Under the pieces are notes generated by a model. The model ran no database searches and had not been told where the DNA came from. It worked only from the letters and a program-made list of their open reading frames with translations. This document shows positions 36,236 through 45,776 of a DNA stretch of 64,000 bases, in pieces. Source of the stretch: CAYLYP01 sp964387795 (GTDB lineage: Bacteria; Bacteroidota; Bacteroidia; Bacteroidales; UBA7960); the NCBI GenBank assembly GCA_964387795.1, contig CAYLYP010000007.1, positions 4,635 through 68,634 on the forward strand, read 5' to 3'. The position numbers and the translations under genes were made by a program. Within the stretch, counting starts at the first letter, position 1. Every line of letters starts with the position of its first letter.

Positions 36236-37393
36236 ATGAAGAAATCAAGGAACAACAAAAAACTATTGGTGTTAGTTGCATCATCAATAATTGTTTTTTT
36301 TGCATGTAAAAAGGATAAAGTTGAAACACCAGATGACAACAAAATAGAAAAATGGGAAATAGAACTTATTGATAGTATCACTGGATCTGATGTTGGCAGA
36401 TACAATATGATAACTCATGATATTGATAGTGGTATCCATGTTGCATACACAGTTACTCAAAACAGCACCATTAGCCTAAAATACGCCTATAAGCCTTATG
36501 GTGGCAACTGGACTACTGTTGAAGTAGCTAATCCAATTTCCGATGATATTATCGATATAGCTGTTGATAATCAAAAGAATGTATTTATTGCATATAGAGG
36601 TTACAACCCTTTGGACAATAACAATGAATATATTTATATGGCAGAAAAAAGCATTGCCGGGACATTCAACTCGGTGATGATTGATGTAATGGAATACAAT
36701 AATCAAGCACGTTACACGTCAATTTATGCCGATAATAATGATATTATTCATATAGCATTTGAAAGGGCAAACTACGGAATGCGGTATTCAACATACAGCT
36801 TTCAGGGCACATTTACACCTGCAGAAATACTTGATGATAATATCTCCCCCAGTAATTCTGATATTGTTGTCGATAGCCAGGGGAACAAACACATTGTTCA
36901 TTTTCGTAATGATCAAGTGTACTATTCGACTTGTGGACATGCTGACAACAATTGGACTGTAAGCCACATTGCAACAGGAGAGGAGGGAAATGACTCATAC
37001 GCGGGAATAAATATTGCCATCGACCGGTTTGATAATCTCCACATTGCCTACCGGCATTCGTCCTATGACAATAACATCCATCACCTTTATAAAACTGCCG
37101 GAAGTAATACCTGGCAAGAACAGGGTATTGGAAATGCAGGAGGTTCAAATCGCGACGACAGGGCTATGGACTGCGACACATTAGGGAATCCTCACATTCT
37201 GTATGATGAAAATTACGGATTAAAAATTGCATCTAAAACAAGCACATGGTCTTACGATTATATTTTTGGCAATTCAGATTATCGGTGCAGCTCAAATTAT
37301 GACATTGAAATAACAGATAAAAATCGTGCTCATGTTTCATTCCATTGCCAAACAACAGGTGTATTACGTTATGCTACAAAAAGATTACAATAA
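36236..37393 (+). CDS. lipoprotein with beta-propeller-like repeats
   Basis: I chose the ATG at 36236, because the only earlier in-frame start is a TTG within a poly-A tract. The signal ends in lipobox VFFAC (Cys24). The rest is built of about six repeats of the form D...G/N-x-IHIAY/F: DIAVDNQKNVFIAYRG, SIYADNNDIIHIAFERA, VVDSQGNKHIVHFRND, NIAIDRFDNLHIAYRHSS, CDTLGNPHILYDEN and EITDKNRAHVSFHC. They are spaced about 50-60 residues apart, as in six- or seven-bladed sialidase-like propellers. No catalytic residues are evident. It probably binds a ligand at the cell surface and sits between two other exported proteins. Confidence 0.75.
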   Translation: MKKSRNNKKLLVLVASSIIVFFACKKDKVETPDDNKIEKWEIELIDSITGSDVGRYNMITHDIDSGIHVAYTVTQNSTISLKYAYKPYGGNWTTVEVANPISDDIIDIAVDNQKNVFIAYRGYNPLDNNNEYIYMAEKSIAGTFNSVMIDVMEYNNQARYTSIYADNNDIIHIAFERANYGMRYSTYSFQGTFTPAEILDDNISPSNSDIVVDSQGNKHIVHFRNDQVYYSTCGHADNNWTVSHIATGEEGNDSYAGINIAIDRFDNLHIAYRHSSYDNNIHHLYKTAGSNTWQEQGIGNAGGSNRDDRAMDCDTLGNPHILYDENYGLKIASKTSTWSYDYIFGNSDYRCSSNYDIEITDKNRAHVSFHCQTTGVLRYATKRLQ

Positions 37394-37483
37394 AACTCAA
37401 TAAATACTTTTAAAGCATTAAATCATATCGATTTAGGTCAAAAGCCTTGGGGGCATAGAAGCAATAGTTTAAAATCAACATCC

Positions 37484-39238
37484 ATGAAACTCATTAACTT
37501 TTTGGTATTTGCATTTTTATGCACCAGGCTTTTGGCAAATAATGCCTTTGAAGAACTAAATAAATTAAATATAAAACCGGCTTTTTATTACGAAACACCA
37601 TTTAATGAAGAATGCTTCGGGAAAATATCAGGTGCGAAAATTGTTAGTGCCGGTTTGATATACAAGGCGTCTGATATTGATTTAGTAGTTTTTTCTTCAA
37701 ATCATCTTTTCTTACTTGATGGAGACAATATTAGCATTTTTAACACTGCTTATCAGTTGTTTTCCTCCCCTGAATTTTTGGAAACAATTCGTGCTGGTTA
37801 TAAAATCAACACCCAAGCCGATGCTGCCATTTTTCAGGATTTACTGTATCTGATAGACAAGCGTACGTCGTGGACCAGCTATTTTAAACAAGACAATAAC
37901 TGGTTTTTCATACGCAAAACTTTCTTTGAAGATATTGAAGCATGGAAAGTAAGTACTAATACAAACGGAAATATTACAGCCATAGAATACAACAGCAAAA
38001 TGGCAGTTATTATTCCCGAGGAAGTTTTCGAAATTGATTATCCTTCGGTTGACTACGAGCAGTTGAATAAGTATGAATTATCAGAAAATCTTGTACAAAA
38101 AATCCGAGGAATTATTGATGAAAAAATCGTATACTCAGAATCGGCCAAAGAATACACCAACGAAACCCTTTTAGCTGTCTCAGATGCTGTTTTTCATGAA
38201 TTATCTTTTAGTCTGACAGAGAAAATAACAGATGAAGACGGTACGTATACCAGTTCGACCAACCAGGTTTTTCAGTTAGTGACACTGAACAACGAAACGC
38301 AGTATTTTCAAAACTTTACTGAATTATTGGAATCGTCCTTGTTCCTCGAAAGCCTGAAACCTTCGTTTGTAATGAAAGATAAAAAAAATGCTTTGGTTTT
38401 TGAGGCCATGCTCGATGACTTCACCAATTATATGAGAAATGAAAAAATGGTATGCTTTGAGGATGATGTTTGGTATTTTGTAAGGGACGAATCGTTTGAC
38501 AACAAAGAAGGCTTTGCCATAAAAGTCGATGCCGAAGGAAAAATCATGAGTATCAAGTATAGCAACCCATTAGGCATTGAAATACCAAAAGAAGAATTCG
38601 ACGAAACCACTGCCGACTGGGGTTTTAAACTCCTTTTTCCCGAAAGCAACAGTATTGAAGTGGTGGAAGGCCTACCGGTAGATTATGCTATTGCGTTTAA
38701 CGAGAAACCCGTAACTCAAATGGGAGCGTGGATTTTTACCAGTTTCAACAACGAAAACCTCGGCATGTATGCCGGGACAGATATTTACTCGCCTCATTAC
38801 GGAAGTATTAGAAGCGATGAGCTAACAATTGGCAAACACACATTGGATATCTACCTGATGCGTCCCGGAAATGATACCGCAACAGCCCTGGACAAAGCCT
38901 TGCTTGAAATTAATGTTGTGCCCTTTAACGACGAAGGCGTAGCATGGAATTTTGTAATGAACGAACCCAAAACCAACACTATTAAAAGCAAGGTGGGCGA
39001 GGCGGTTCCAGTAGTTTTTACTTTTAATGCTGAAGAGGCAAACCATCATGGAGTAAGACTTGAAATCTATTTTGAAGGAGAACTGGTAGGTGGACAAAAA
39101 GCTCCACACCTTCAATCACCTTTTAAAATTGATATTCCCGGTAAAGAGCTAAAAAAAGGGGTCAATAAAGTAGAATTCATTTTTGTAGGTGGCTCAAAAA
39201 TATTGGCAAAATTTGAAGTAATTATTACTGCGAACTAA
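37484..39238 (+). CDS. exported protein with internal duplication, unknown function
   Basis: Not recognised as a family. A signal peptide (MKLINFLVFAFLCTRLLAN) is followed by a mature protein of about 565 residues. Two segments, about 90-187 and 277-378, resemble each other: FLETIRAGYKINTQADAAIF / FLESLKPSFVMKDKKNALVF, then NNWFFIRKTFFED / DDVWYFVRDESFDN, and NITAIEYNSKMAVIIPEEVFE / KIMSIKYSNPLGIEIPKEEFD. This is an ancient duplication. The last 200 residues look like two beta-sandwich domains (VVEGLPVDYAIAFNEKPV and VGEAVPVVFTFNAEE). It is last in the row of three exported proteins after the LytTR system. Confidence 0.75.
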   Translation: MKLINFLVFAFLCTRLLANNAFEELNKLNIKPAFYYETPFNEECFGKISGAKIVSAGLIYKASDIDLVVFSSNHLFLLDGDNISIFNTAYQLFSSPEFLETIRAGYKINTQADAAIFQDLLYLIDKRTSWTSYFKQDNNWFFIRKTFFEDIEAWKVSTNTNGNITAIEYNSKMAVIIPEEVFEIDYPSVDYEQLNKYELSENLVQKIRGIIDEKIVYSESAKEYTNETLLAVSDAVFHELSFSLTEKITDEDGTYTSSTNQVFQLVTLNNETQYFQNFTELLESSLFLESLKPSFVMKDKKNALVFEAMLDDFTNYMRNEKMVCFEDDVWYFVRDESFDNKEGFAIKVDAEGKIMSIKYSNPLGIEIPKEEFDETTADWGFKLLFPESNSIEVVEGLPVDYAIAFNEKPVTQMGAWIFTSFNNENLGMYAGTDIYSPHYGSIRSDELTIGKHTLDIYLMRPGNDTATALDKALLEINVVPFNDEGVAWNFVMNEPKTNTIKSKVGEAVPVVFTFNAEEANHHGVRLEIYFEGELVGGQKAPHLQSPFKIDIPGKELKKGVNKVEFIFVGGSKILAKFEVIITAN

Positions 39239-39269
39239 AACAATCCTTTTTTCTTCCCAATTAAGAATT

Positions 39270-39277
39270 TAACTTTG
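39270..39277 (+). promoter_or_regulatory. candidate -7 element of nadE promoter
   Basis: TAACTTTG fits TAnnTTTG and lies 26 bp upstream of the nadE ATG. No clear -33 TTG was seen at the normal distance. Confidence 0.4.
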
Positions 39278-39302
39278 CATTTCATAAAACGACTCATCCA
39301 TT

Positions 39303-40934
39303 ATGAAGATTGCACTGGCCCAATTGAATTTCCATATTGGTAATTTTGAATACAATACCAATAAAATCATAAGTTATATTGAAAAAGCGAAGGCTGAAGG
39401 CGCAGAGCTTGTTGTTTTTTCCGAACTGGCCGTTTGTGGGTACCCCCCTCGCGATTTTCTTGAATTTGATGATTTCATTAAACGCTGCCAGGATTCCATA
39501 CTACAGATTGCCTCACACTGCAACGACATTGCAGCCATTGTAGGCGGACCCTCAGTTAATCCCAACCCAATGGGCAAGGACTTATACAACTCAGCGTTTT
39601 TTCTGGCAGAAGGAAAAATCAAACAAGTGGCCCATAAAGCACTCTTGCCCAATTATGATGTTTTTGATGAATACAGGTATTTTGAGCCTTGTCTTGATTT
39701 TTCAATTATTGAATGGAAAGGGAACAAGATTGCACTCACTGTTTGCGAGGATTTATGGAACCTGGGCGATGATCCCATGTATGTAGCCTGTCCTATGGAA
39801 ATTCTTATCAAGTCAAAACCAGACTACATCATAAATATTGCAGCGTCGCCTTTTGATTACAAGCATGCTGAAAAACGAAAAGAGATATTAGGCCTTAATG
39901 CCAAAAAATATGGGATTCCTCTCATTTATGTCAACCAGACAGGAGCCCAAACCGAACTGTTATTTGATGGAGGTTCAATGATACTTAACCAAAAGGGCGA
40001 GACTTGTTTAAGCCTGCCATTTTTTGAGGAATCAATGTATATCGCCAATCCCTTTGAGATAGCTGATAAACCCATCAAACCCAAGCCCATTAGCGACATT
40101 GAGAAAATTCATGATGCATTGGTGATGGGTATCAAAGATTATTTTACCAAGATGGGATTTTCGAAGGCCATCCTTGGGCTCTCGGGGGGAATTGATTCGG
40201 CAATTACAATGGTGCTTGCAGCCAGGGCATTGGGGAGCAGGAATGTGCTCGGAGTATTGTTGCCTTCAGAATTTAGCACAGGCCATTCAATTAAAGATGC
40301 CATTGACCTGGCTGAAAATCTTGGATCCCCATATCATACAATTCCAATCAAAGAGCTTGTAGATACAGGCTTAGAAAGTCTTGATCCCTATTTCAAAGGG
40401 CTCCCATTCTCTGTTGCCGAGGAAAATTTACAGGCACGGCTCAGGGCAGTGCTACTCATGGCCCTTTCCAACAAATTTGGGCATATTTTACTTAACACAT
40501 CAAACAAAAGCGAGGCCGCTGTTGGTTATGGTACTTTATACGGCGATATGTGCGGGGGCATCTCAGTCCTGGGCGATGTTTATAAAACACAGGTTTACGA
40601 ACTGGCAGAATATATCAATAAAGATTCAGAAGTAATCCCGCAAAATTCGATTACCAAAGCCCCATCAGCCGAACTGCGCCCTGACCAGAAAGATTCAGAT
40701 TCGCTTCCCGATTATGCAATCCTGGATAAATTATTGATGGAGTACATAGAAAACCGGAAAGGTCCTCAGGAAATCATCAATATGGGTTTTGATGAGGGAT
40801 TGGTAAACAGGGTCCTTAAGATGGTCAACTCAAATGAGTACAAACGTCACCAGACACCACCTATTCTCAGGGTTTCGACAAAAGCATTCGGTATGGGCCG
40901 AAAGATGCCCATCGTAGCCCGCTATCTGTATTAA
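39303..40934 (+). CDS. nadE: glutamine-dependent NAD+ synthetase
   Basis: NadE catalyses the last step of NAD synthesis, amidating deamido-NAD with ATP and glutamine-derived ammonia. The N-terminal nitrilase-type glutaminase domain (about 1-255) shows FSELAVCGYPPRD (catalytic Glu), HKALLPNYDVFDEYRYF (Lys) and TVCEDLW (catalytic Cys). The synthetase domain (about 265-543) has the PP-loop ILGLSGGIDSAI and the motif LLNTSNKSEAAVGYGTLYGD. At 543 aa it matches the two-domain bacterial form. It stands alone between the accessory region and the exopolysaccharide locus. Confidence 0.97.
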   Translation: MKIALAQLNFHIGNFEYNTNKIISYIEKAKAEGAELVVFSELAVCGYPPRDFLEFDDFIKRCQDSILQIASHCNDIAAIVGGPSVNPNPMGKDLYNSAFFLAEGKIKQVAHKALLPNYDVFDEYRYFEPCLDFSIIEWKGNKIALTVCEDLWNLGDDPMYVACPMEILIKSKPDYIINIAASPFDYKHAEKRKEILGLNAKKYGIPLIYVNQTGAQTELLFDGGSMILNQKGETCLSLPFFEESMYIANPFEIADKPIKPKPISDIEKIHDALVMGIKDYFTKMGFSKAILGLSGGIDSAITMVLAARALGSRNVLGVLLPSEFSTGHSIKDAIDLAENLGSPYHTIPIKELVDTGLESLDPYFKGLPFSVAEENLQARLRAVLLMALSNKFGHILLNTSNKSEAAVGYGTLYGDMCGGISVLGDVYKTQVYELAEYINKDSEVIPQNSITKAPSAELRPDQKDSDSLPDYAILDKLLMEYIENRKGPQEIINMGFDEGLVNRVLKMVNSNEYKRHQTPPILRVSTKAFGMGRKMPIVARYLY

Positions 40935-41506
40935 TCAACAATAAAAGGGCCTACAACCTATTAAATCCTGATTAAACATAAAAGGTATTGATTGAATGAA
41001 AAGATAAAAAAGTAAAATCATTCAATAGAACCACCCGGTATAAGTTTATTCATAGTCCCAATCCCAAGGTCATTTTTTTAAATTCACTGTAATACAAATA
41101 ATTAAGCTTAAAGCGAAATAATATCATTTTATAGTGTAAATAACATGCTTGTTATACTAAGAATAAATGAAATAAACATCACTCTTTCAACAGGATAGAA
41201 AGCATGCAACAAAAATGATATATAGCAATTAATGCTACTATCTGATTATCTTTTATTTATAAATAGACTGATTTAAAGGCATTTACAATTTTAATCCAAA
41301 TCATTAAGCATTTTATCGTCATTTTTTTCAATATTATTTATCTAATATCGAAAATAAAGAAATAAAATGACATAATAAATAAAAAAGGAAATTCAACAGC
41401 ATAAGAGTATATAATAATCAATATCAATTAGATATAATTTTTTTTAAGATAAAACTAGGCTTTTTTATACGTAAAAACCCCAGATACTTTTATGGATAAA
41501 TCCTGA
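40935..41506. other. long AT-rich intergenic region before the exopolysaccharide locus
   Basis: About 570 bp, strongly AT-rich, without a recognised gene, repeat or hairpin. It separates nadE from the first gene of the polysaccharide locus and may hold regulatory sites that cannot be identified by eye. Confidence 0.4.
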
Positions 41507-41537
41507 TTTACTTTAGAAAACATAATAAATAATTTTG
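41507..41537 (+). promoter_or_regulatory. probable promoter of the exopolysaccharide locus
   Basis: TTTA (41507-41510), a 19-bp spacer, then TAATTTTG (41530-41537), close to the Bacteroidota TTTG-N19-TAnnTTTG pattern. It lies 40 bp before the ATG of the initiating transferase. Confidence 0.5.
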
Positions 41538-41576
41538 TAGTAAGAATAAAATAACACTTTCGATTTTTGACAAGAA

Positions 41577-43031
41577 ATGATACACATAATTTCATTTTTC
41601 AGGTTTCTTGAGATGGTAAAAAACAAATACCACCTGAATTTAAAGATTATGATAAGGTTCATAGAGGTATTTGCTATAATCCTGGCACTTCCTATGTCCT
41701 TAACCATGAAATCCATAGGAATAAATGGCATGTCATTTCAGAATCCGGCATTTGTTCAGTATTTTGTTTACTTTTCATTGTTTGCCTTGTTTTGGTTTGC
41801 CTTGTTAAGGCTGACAACAATGGCCATATTGCCCAAAGGGCAAAGGTATTTACATGTTTTCCTTGTCAATTTCAAAGGCTATTTATTGTTATTTTTAAGC
41901 CTTGTGTTATTGTCATTTCTTTTATCATTAAGTAGTGTTTCAACGCTTTTCATTTTCGTCCATATCAGCGAATGTTTTTTCATATCCCTAAGTTTAAGGG
42001 TATTGACCATATTGTTTTTCCGAACTACACATATAAATGGTTATAACCTGAGAAATATCATTATCATTGGGGACTCAGAGTCATTTCCATTAATTGACAA
42101 GCTACAGCATGAAATTGGATGGGGATACCAAATACGAGCCATCATATCACAATCACGATTTATTAAAAGGAGATATGAGCATGAAATTCCCATTATAACC
42201 GCATCTGAATACGTGAGCTACATACTTGAAAGCCAGGTTGTAGATGAGATATTTTACAGCAAAAAGAAAATCATCTTATCAGAATTGCGAGCCATATCAA
42301 AAATCGCAAATGAGATAGGGGTTGTCTTAAGGGTACAGCGAAATGACATCAATGAAAAATCAGACAATATTGAGTTAAAAACCATTAATAGTATAGGTAA
42401 GCTAAGCCTGATCAATGTTCCTTCACACAAGCTGGATCTTGACATAAAAAGCATTATAGATGTAGTATTCTCTTCACTTGCAGTAGCAATCCTATCGCCT
42501 TTCTTTTTAATAATGGCTATCCTTATTAAAATAAGTTCAAAAGGCCCTGTGTTTTTTGCCCAGGAGAGAGTTGGCCTTAGGGGGCGGAAATTTAAATTGT
42601 ATAAATTCCGCACAATGGTTGTTGATGCTGAAAAGATGATTGAGAAGCTCATAGACCATAACGAAATGGATGGCCCTACCTTTAAAATGAAGAATGACCC
42701 CCGCGTAACACCAATAGGAAGGATATTAAGAAAATCGGGCATAGATGAACTGCCACAATTGTTCAATGTAATCAGAGGGCAGATGTCACTCATAGGACCC
42801 CGTCCACCATTGGAAAGCGAAGTCAGGGAATATGAAAGGTGGCAGTTAAGGCGGCTTTCGGTAAAACCTGGCATCACTTGTACCTGGCAGATAATGCCCA
42901 ACAGGAATGACATTAAGTTTGACAAATGGATGCGCATGGATTTGGACTATATTGATCAATGGTCTATTTCAAAAGACATCGGTATTATTTTTAAAACCAT
43001 TTCTGCAATCGTCCTGGCAACAGGAAGATAA
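41577..43031 (+). CDS. polyprenyl phosphoglycosyltransferase starting exopolysaccharide synthesis (WcaJ-like)
   Basis: This enzyme attaches the first sugar-phosphate to undecaprenyl phosphate in the inner membrane. The N-terminal part has about four membrane helices, followed by a CoA-binding-like domain (NIIIIGDSESFPLIDKLQ). The C-terminal bacterial-sugar-transferase domain begins with the membrane re-entrant helix at about 290-315. It carries GPVFFAQERVGLRGRKFKLYKFRTM, GIDELPQLFNVIRGQMSLIGPRP and the tail KPGITCTWQI. Length 484 aa is normal. A strong terminator follows, so it may be expressed separately from the glycosyltransferases. Confidence 0.93.
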   Translation: MIHIISFFRFLEMVKNKYHLNLKIMIRFIEVFAIILALPMSLTMKSIGINGMSFQNPAFVQYFVYFSLFALFWFALLRLTTMAILPKGQRYLHVFLVNFKGYLLLFLSLVLLSFLLSLSSVSTLFIFVHISECFFISLSLRVLTILFFRTTHINGYNLRNIIIIGDSESFPLIDKLQHEIGWGYQIRAIISQSRFIKRRYEHEIPIITASEYVSYILESQVVDEIFYSKKKIILSELRAISKIANEIGVVLRVQRNDINEKSDNIELKTINSIGKLSLINVPSHKLDLDIKSIIDVVFSSLAVAILSPFFLIMAILIKISSKGPVFFAQERVGLRGRKFKLYKFRTMVVDAEKMIEKLIDHNEMDGPTFKMKNDPRVTPIGRILRKSGIDELPQLFNVIRGQMSLIGPRPPLESEVREYERWQLRRLSVKPGITCTWQIMPNRNDIKFDKWMRMDLDYIDQWSISKDIGIIFKTISAIVLATGR

Positions 43032-43067
43032 GTGAAAGCTTAAAAGTGGATTATAAGTAAAAAAAAA

Positions 43068-43106
43068 CGCAGAAAGCTGAATGTTATTCAGCTTTCTGCG
43101 TTTTTT
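43068..43106 (+). terminator. Rho-independent terminator after the initiating transferase
   Basis: A perfect 14-bp stem (CGCAGAAAGCTGAA with TTCAGCTTTCTGCG, loop TGTTA) is followed by six T; the A-run preceding it would make it work in both directions. It lies 36 bp after the stop codon. Confidence 0.93.
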
Positions 43107-43209
43107 AATTGATTATGTCATATTTCTATTTCCTTAATACATATTTTTTCTTTATTTTTACTTTAATCTTCATCCTTCTTTGACTTTCATATTGTAATAC
43201 CCCAGGCTT

Positions 43210-44049
43210 ATGAAACGCATTATCCTTTTTCGCTACCACCATCAGTTTGAACGAAACAAGGAATTGCTCCGTTTTTATAAATACCTGAACCCTGAAATAA
43301 AAATATTTGGATTATACGGGGGTACAGAAGAAGATTTTGCCCAGGCATCGCAAATACTTGATGGCATCCTTGAAAATAATTACATCCTTCAATTATCAGA
43401 CCCCGACTGGAAATGGAAAAACAGTGATATGGGATTTCAGGCATGGTATAATGACTTTGGGCACACCATAGACTTTGACATGCTGCACATCATTGAGTGG
43501 GACCTGCTGCTCTTTGAACCCATAGAAAAGCTCTTTGCCCATGTCCCTCAGGGGAATCTGGCACTTACAGGCCTTATTAAGCTCGAAAAGATAAAAAACA
43601 AATGGTACTGGACCCGGAACGAAAGAAAAAAGAAAGAATGGGAACAATTGCTTGAGTATTTCAAGACCAAACACCAATATAACCATCAACCAATGGCTAT
43701 GATAGGTCCTGCCACAAGCTTACCAAGGGCTTTTTTGGATAAAGTGAGGGGCATTCAAATCCCCGACCTTTCGAATGATGAAGTCCGTATTCCAATGTTA
43801 GCCCAGGTATTTGGTTTCGAAATTCATGACACTGGTTTCTTCAGGAAATGGTTTTCAAAAAAGGAATTCAGATATTTTAATGCAAACAGTTTTGTCATCG
43901 AAACAAAATACATCAAAAAAGAACTTGAAAAGAAATATGGAAGGCGGGCTTTTCATCCCTGCAACCAGGATTTCACAAGTGAAGATCTTATCAATTTACA
44001 CGAGCTGACAAAAAAAGAAAAGAAAGCCTTTTTCTCATTTAAGAATTAG
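43210..44049 (+). CDS. putative GT-A-like glycosyltransferase, polysaccharide locus
   Basis: A soluble 279-aa protein with no signal or membrane segment. The N-terminal pattern (RIILFRYHHQFERNKELLRFYKYLNPEIKIFGLYGG) and the acidic motif DFDMLHIIEWDLLLFEP resemble the Rossmann-like half and DxD region of GT-A enzymes, with EWD in the DxD position. No named family was recognised with confidence. It lies 178 bp after the WcaJ-like gene and 1 bp before the beta-helix protein gene. A sugar transferase role is inferred from motif and context. Confidence 0.6.
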   Translation: MKRIILFRYHHQFERNKELLRFYKYLNPEIKIFGLYGGTEEDFAQASQILDGILENNYILQLSDPDWKWKNSDMGFQAWYNDFGHTIDFDMLHIIEWDLLLFEPIEKLFAHVPQGNLALTGLIKLEKIKNKWYWTRNERKKKEWEQLLEYFKTKHQYNHQPMAMIGPATSLPRAFLDKVRGIQIPDLSNDEVRIPMLAQVFGFEIHDTGFFRKWFSKKEFRYFNANSFVIETKYIKKELEKKYGRRAFHPCNQDFTSEDLINLHELTKKEKKAFFSFKN

Positions 44050-44050
44050 C

Positions 44051-45430
44051 ATGATGCCATTTATAAAAAACTTACGCATATTCTCAATATACATACTACT
44101 CACTTTCAATACCCAGGCTTTACTGTTCAGCCAGTTTACGAGCAATAAAGCTATTGAAATTACAGGAGCCGGGATAAAGGAAATGCCATTGTGGGAGCCT
44201 CCATTAAATGCAGTATTTATAGATCCCAAGAATGTTGATGACCCCAAAAAAGATGGAAGTGTAAAGCATCCTTTTAGTTCATTTGAAGAAATAAAATGGA
44301 AAGACAATACGGTATATGCCTTGAAAAGGAACACTGAAATCATTGTTTCGGAAGCAATAATGTTATCGGCCAATCAAATTACGCTTGCTTCCTATGGCAG
44401 TGGTTCCAGACCAAGGATATTCAGCACAACAGAAAAACATGCGCTTACATCAAAATGGGAAAACGCAAACAAAATCACAATAAGGGACATTGAGATACAT
44501 GCCCCAAAAGCCGAAAGCGGGATTATCATCAGAACGGGAAGCAAGGATGCCAGTATTATTAATTGCGTTATTCATGGCCCCCGATGGGGAATCAGGGTAT
44601 TAAATGACATTGATAAGGTTTTTATCCATAATACTGAAATCTTCCACATAAAGGAAGATGGCATTTTCATGAAACAAACCAGTAATATTGAGATTTCAAA
44701 TTGTTATATCCATCATGTCAACCAGTTCTGGCAATCACCATCCACAGCAGAAAGCGATGCCCCGGGAGATGGGATTCAGCTTTACTTATGTAATCGATGG
44801 CACATCCATCATAACTTCATCGACCGTTCTGATTCAGGAAATAAATTTTGTATCATTTCCAACAATCCCGAACAAGAAAATGGACTGATTGAATATAATT
44901 ATCTGATAGGCCCTATTAAAGAAGGCTTTGCAATATATCTGGGAGACGGGAAGAACCACATTGTCAGGTATAATATTATTTATGGAGATTGTAAATCGCC
45001 CTTTTGGTCCCATGCTTCTGACTTACAAATATACTATAACATATTTGCTTACTTCCAGGGGCCATTGTTTGTCAGCAAGAATGCCGACATCTTTAACAAC
45101 CTGTTTTATCAAACAACGGCAGGCATTGAAGGAGGGAGAATAAATGCTTTCAACAATATATTCGAGCTACAGAATGTAAAATGCACGGTTTTTAAGGTAA
45201 GCCAGCTTAACGAATCAAACAATTTATATACAAGGGGGCTTCCCACGAAAGCATCTTTTATGGGTGACGCCAAATTTATTGCCCCGGAAAAAGGGGACTT
45301 CAGGCCTGGTGCATCTTCATCCTGCATAAAAAAAGGAAAGCTTACCTTTGTATCAAAAGACCTGTTAGGCAATACCATCCCATCAGGCATGCTCCCCGAT
45401 ATTGGTCCCATTCAATATACCCAAGAGTAA
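44051..45430 (+). CDS. secreted right-handed beta-helix protein
   Basis: The 459-aa exported protein has a signal sequence (about 1-27), then a short domain starting AVFIDPKNVDDPKKDGSVKHPF. A parallel beta-helix follows, with repeats such as ITIRDIEIHAPKAESGIII, ASIINCVIHGPRWGIRVL and IEISNCYIHHVNQFW, plus the motif GDGIQLYLCNRWHIHHNFID and DRSDSGNKFCII. Such folds occur in polysaccharide lyases, epimerases and hydrolases that act on the polymer. It closely resembles the N-terminal half of the larger protein at 51881-55138. It lacks a T9SS signal, so it is probably periplasmic. Confidence 0.83.
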   Translation: MMPFIKNLRIFSIYILLTFNTQALLFSQFTSNKAIEITGAGIKEMPLWEPPLNAVFIDPKNVDDPKKDGSVKHPFSSFEEIKWKDNTVYALKRNTEIIVSEAIMLSANQITLASYGSGSRPRIFSTTEKHALTSKWENANKITIRDIEIHAPKAESGIIIRTGSKDASIINCVIHGPRWGIRVLNDIDKVFIHNTEIFHIKEDGIFMKQTSNIEISNCYIHHVNQFWQSPSTAESDAPGDGIQLYLCNRWHIHHNFIDRSDSGNKFCIISNNPEQENGLIEYNYLIGPIKEGFAIYLGDGKNHIVRYNIIYGDCKSPFWSHASDLQIYYNIFAYFQGPLFVSKNADIFNNLFYQTTAGIEGGRINAFNNIFELQNVKCTVFKVSQLNESNNLYTRGLPTKASFMGDAKFIAPEKGDFRPGASSSCIKKGKLTFVSKDLLGNTIPSGMLPDIGPIQYTQE

Positions 45431-45612
45431 CAAAGACCAACTGAAAAGCACTTAAAAAGCAGTATTGTATCAATTGTTATAAGGTTTCCTTGCCATATTC
45501 ACTTTTATGTATGTGTTATATTTAATTTGTTATTAAGGCATCATCTGCTCTCTTGTCATCTGTTTTTTATTCAATTTAGCCATGTTACCTTGCATCGGTG
45601 ACTATAATACAA
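45431..45612 (+). repeat. degenerate copy of the MITE-like element (copy C)
   Basis: It starts AGACCAACTGAAAAGCACTTAAAAAGCAG (the intact copy has GGTCTGCTGAAAAACACTTAACAAGCAG). It also shares ATTAAGGCATCATCTGCT near 45532 and CAATTTAGCCATGTTACCTTGCATC near 45575 with the copy at 51331. Same orientation as copy A; the right terminal repeat is not recognisable. Confidence 0.65.
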
Positions 45613-45743
45613 TGATTGCCTGGCATTAGCTTTACATATCAAATTGAAGTTGTATTACTATCCGGATTAATAATTTACAACAGGATTTGTTTGTGATATT
45701 TATTTTTTACACACAACTAACTATTAATTTATCTTATTTATGA

Positions 45744-45751
45744 TACTTTTG
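45744..45751 (+). promoter_or_regulatory. candidate -7 element before the GT8 gene
   Basis: TACTTTTG matches TAnnTTTG and lies 25 bp upstream of the GT8 ATG. A good -33 element was not found, so this is tentative. Confidence 0.4.
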
Positions 45752-45776
45752 TATATACAAAGACAAAAATGAATGA

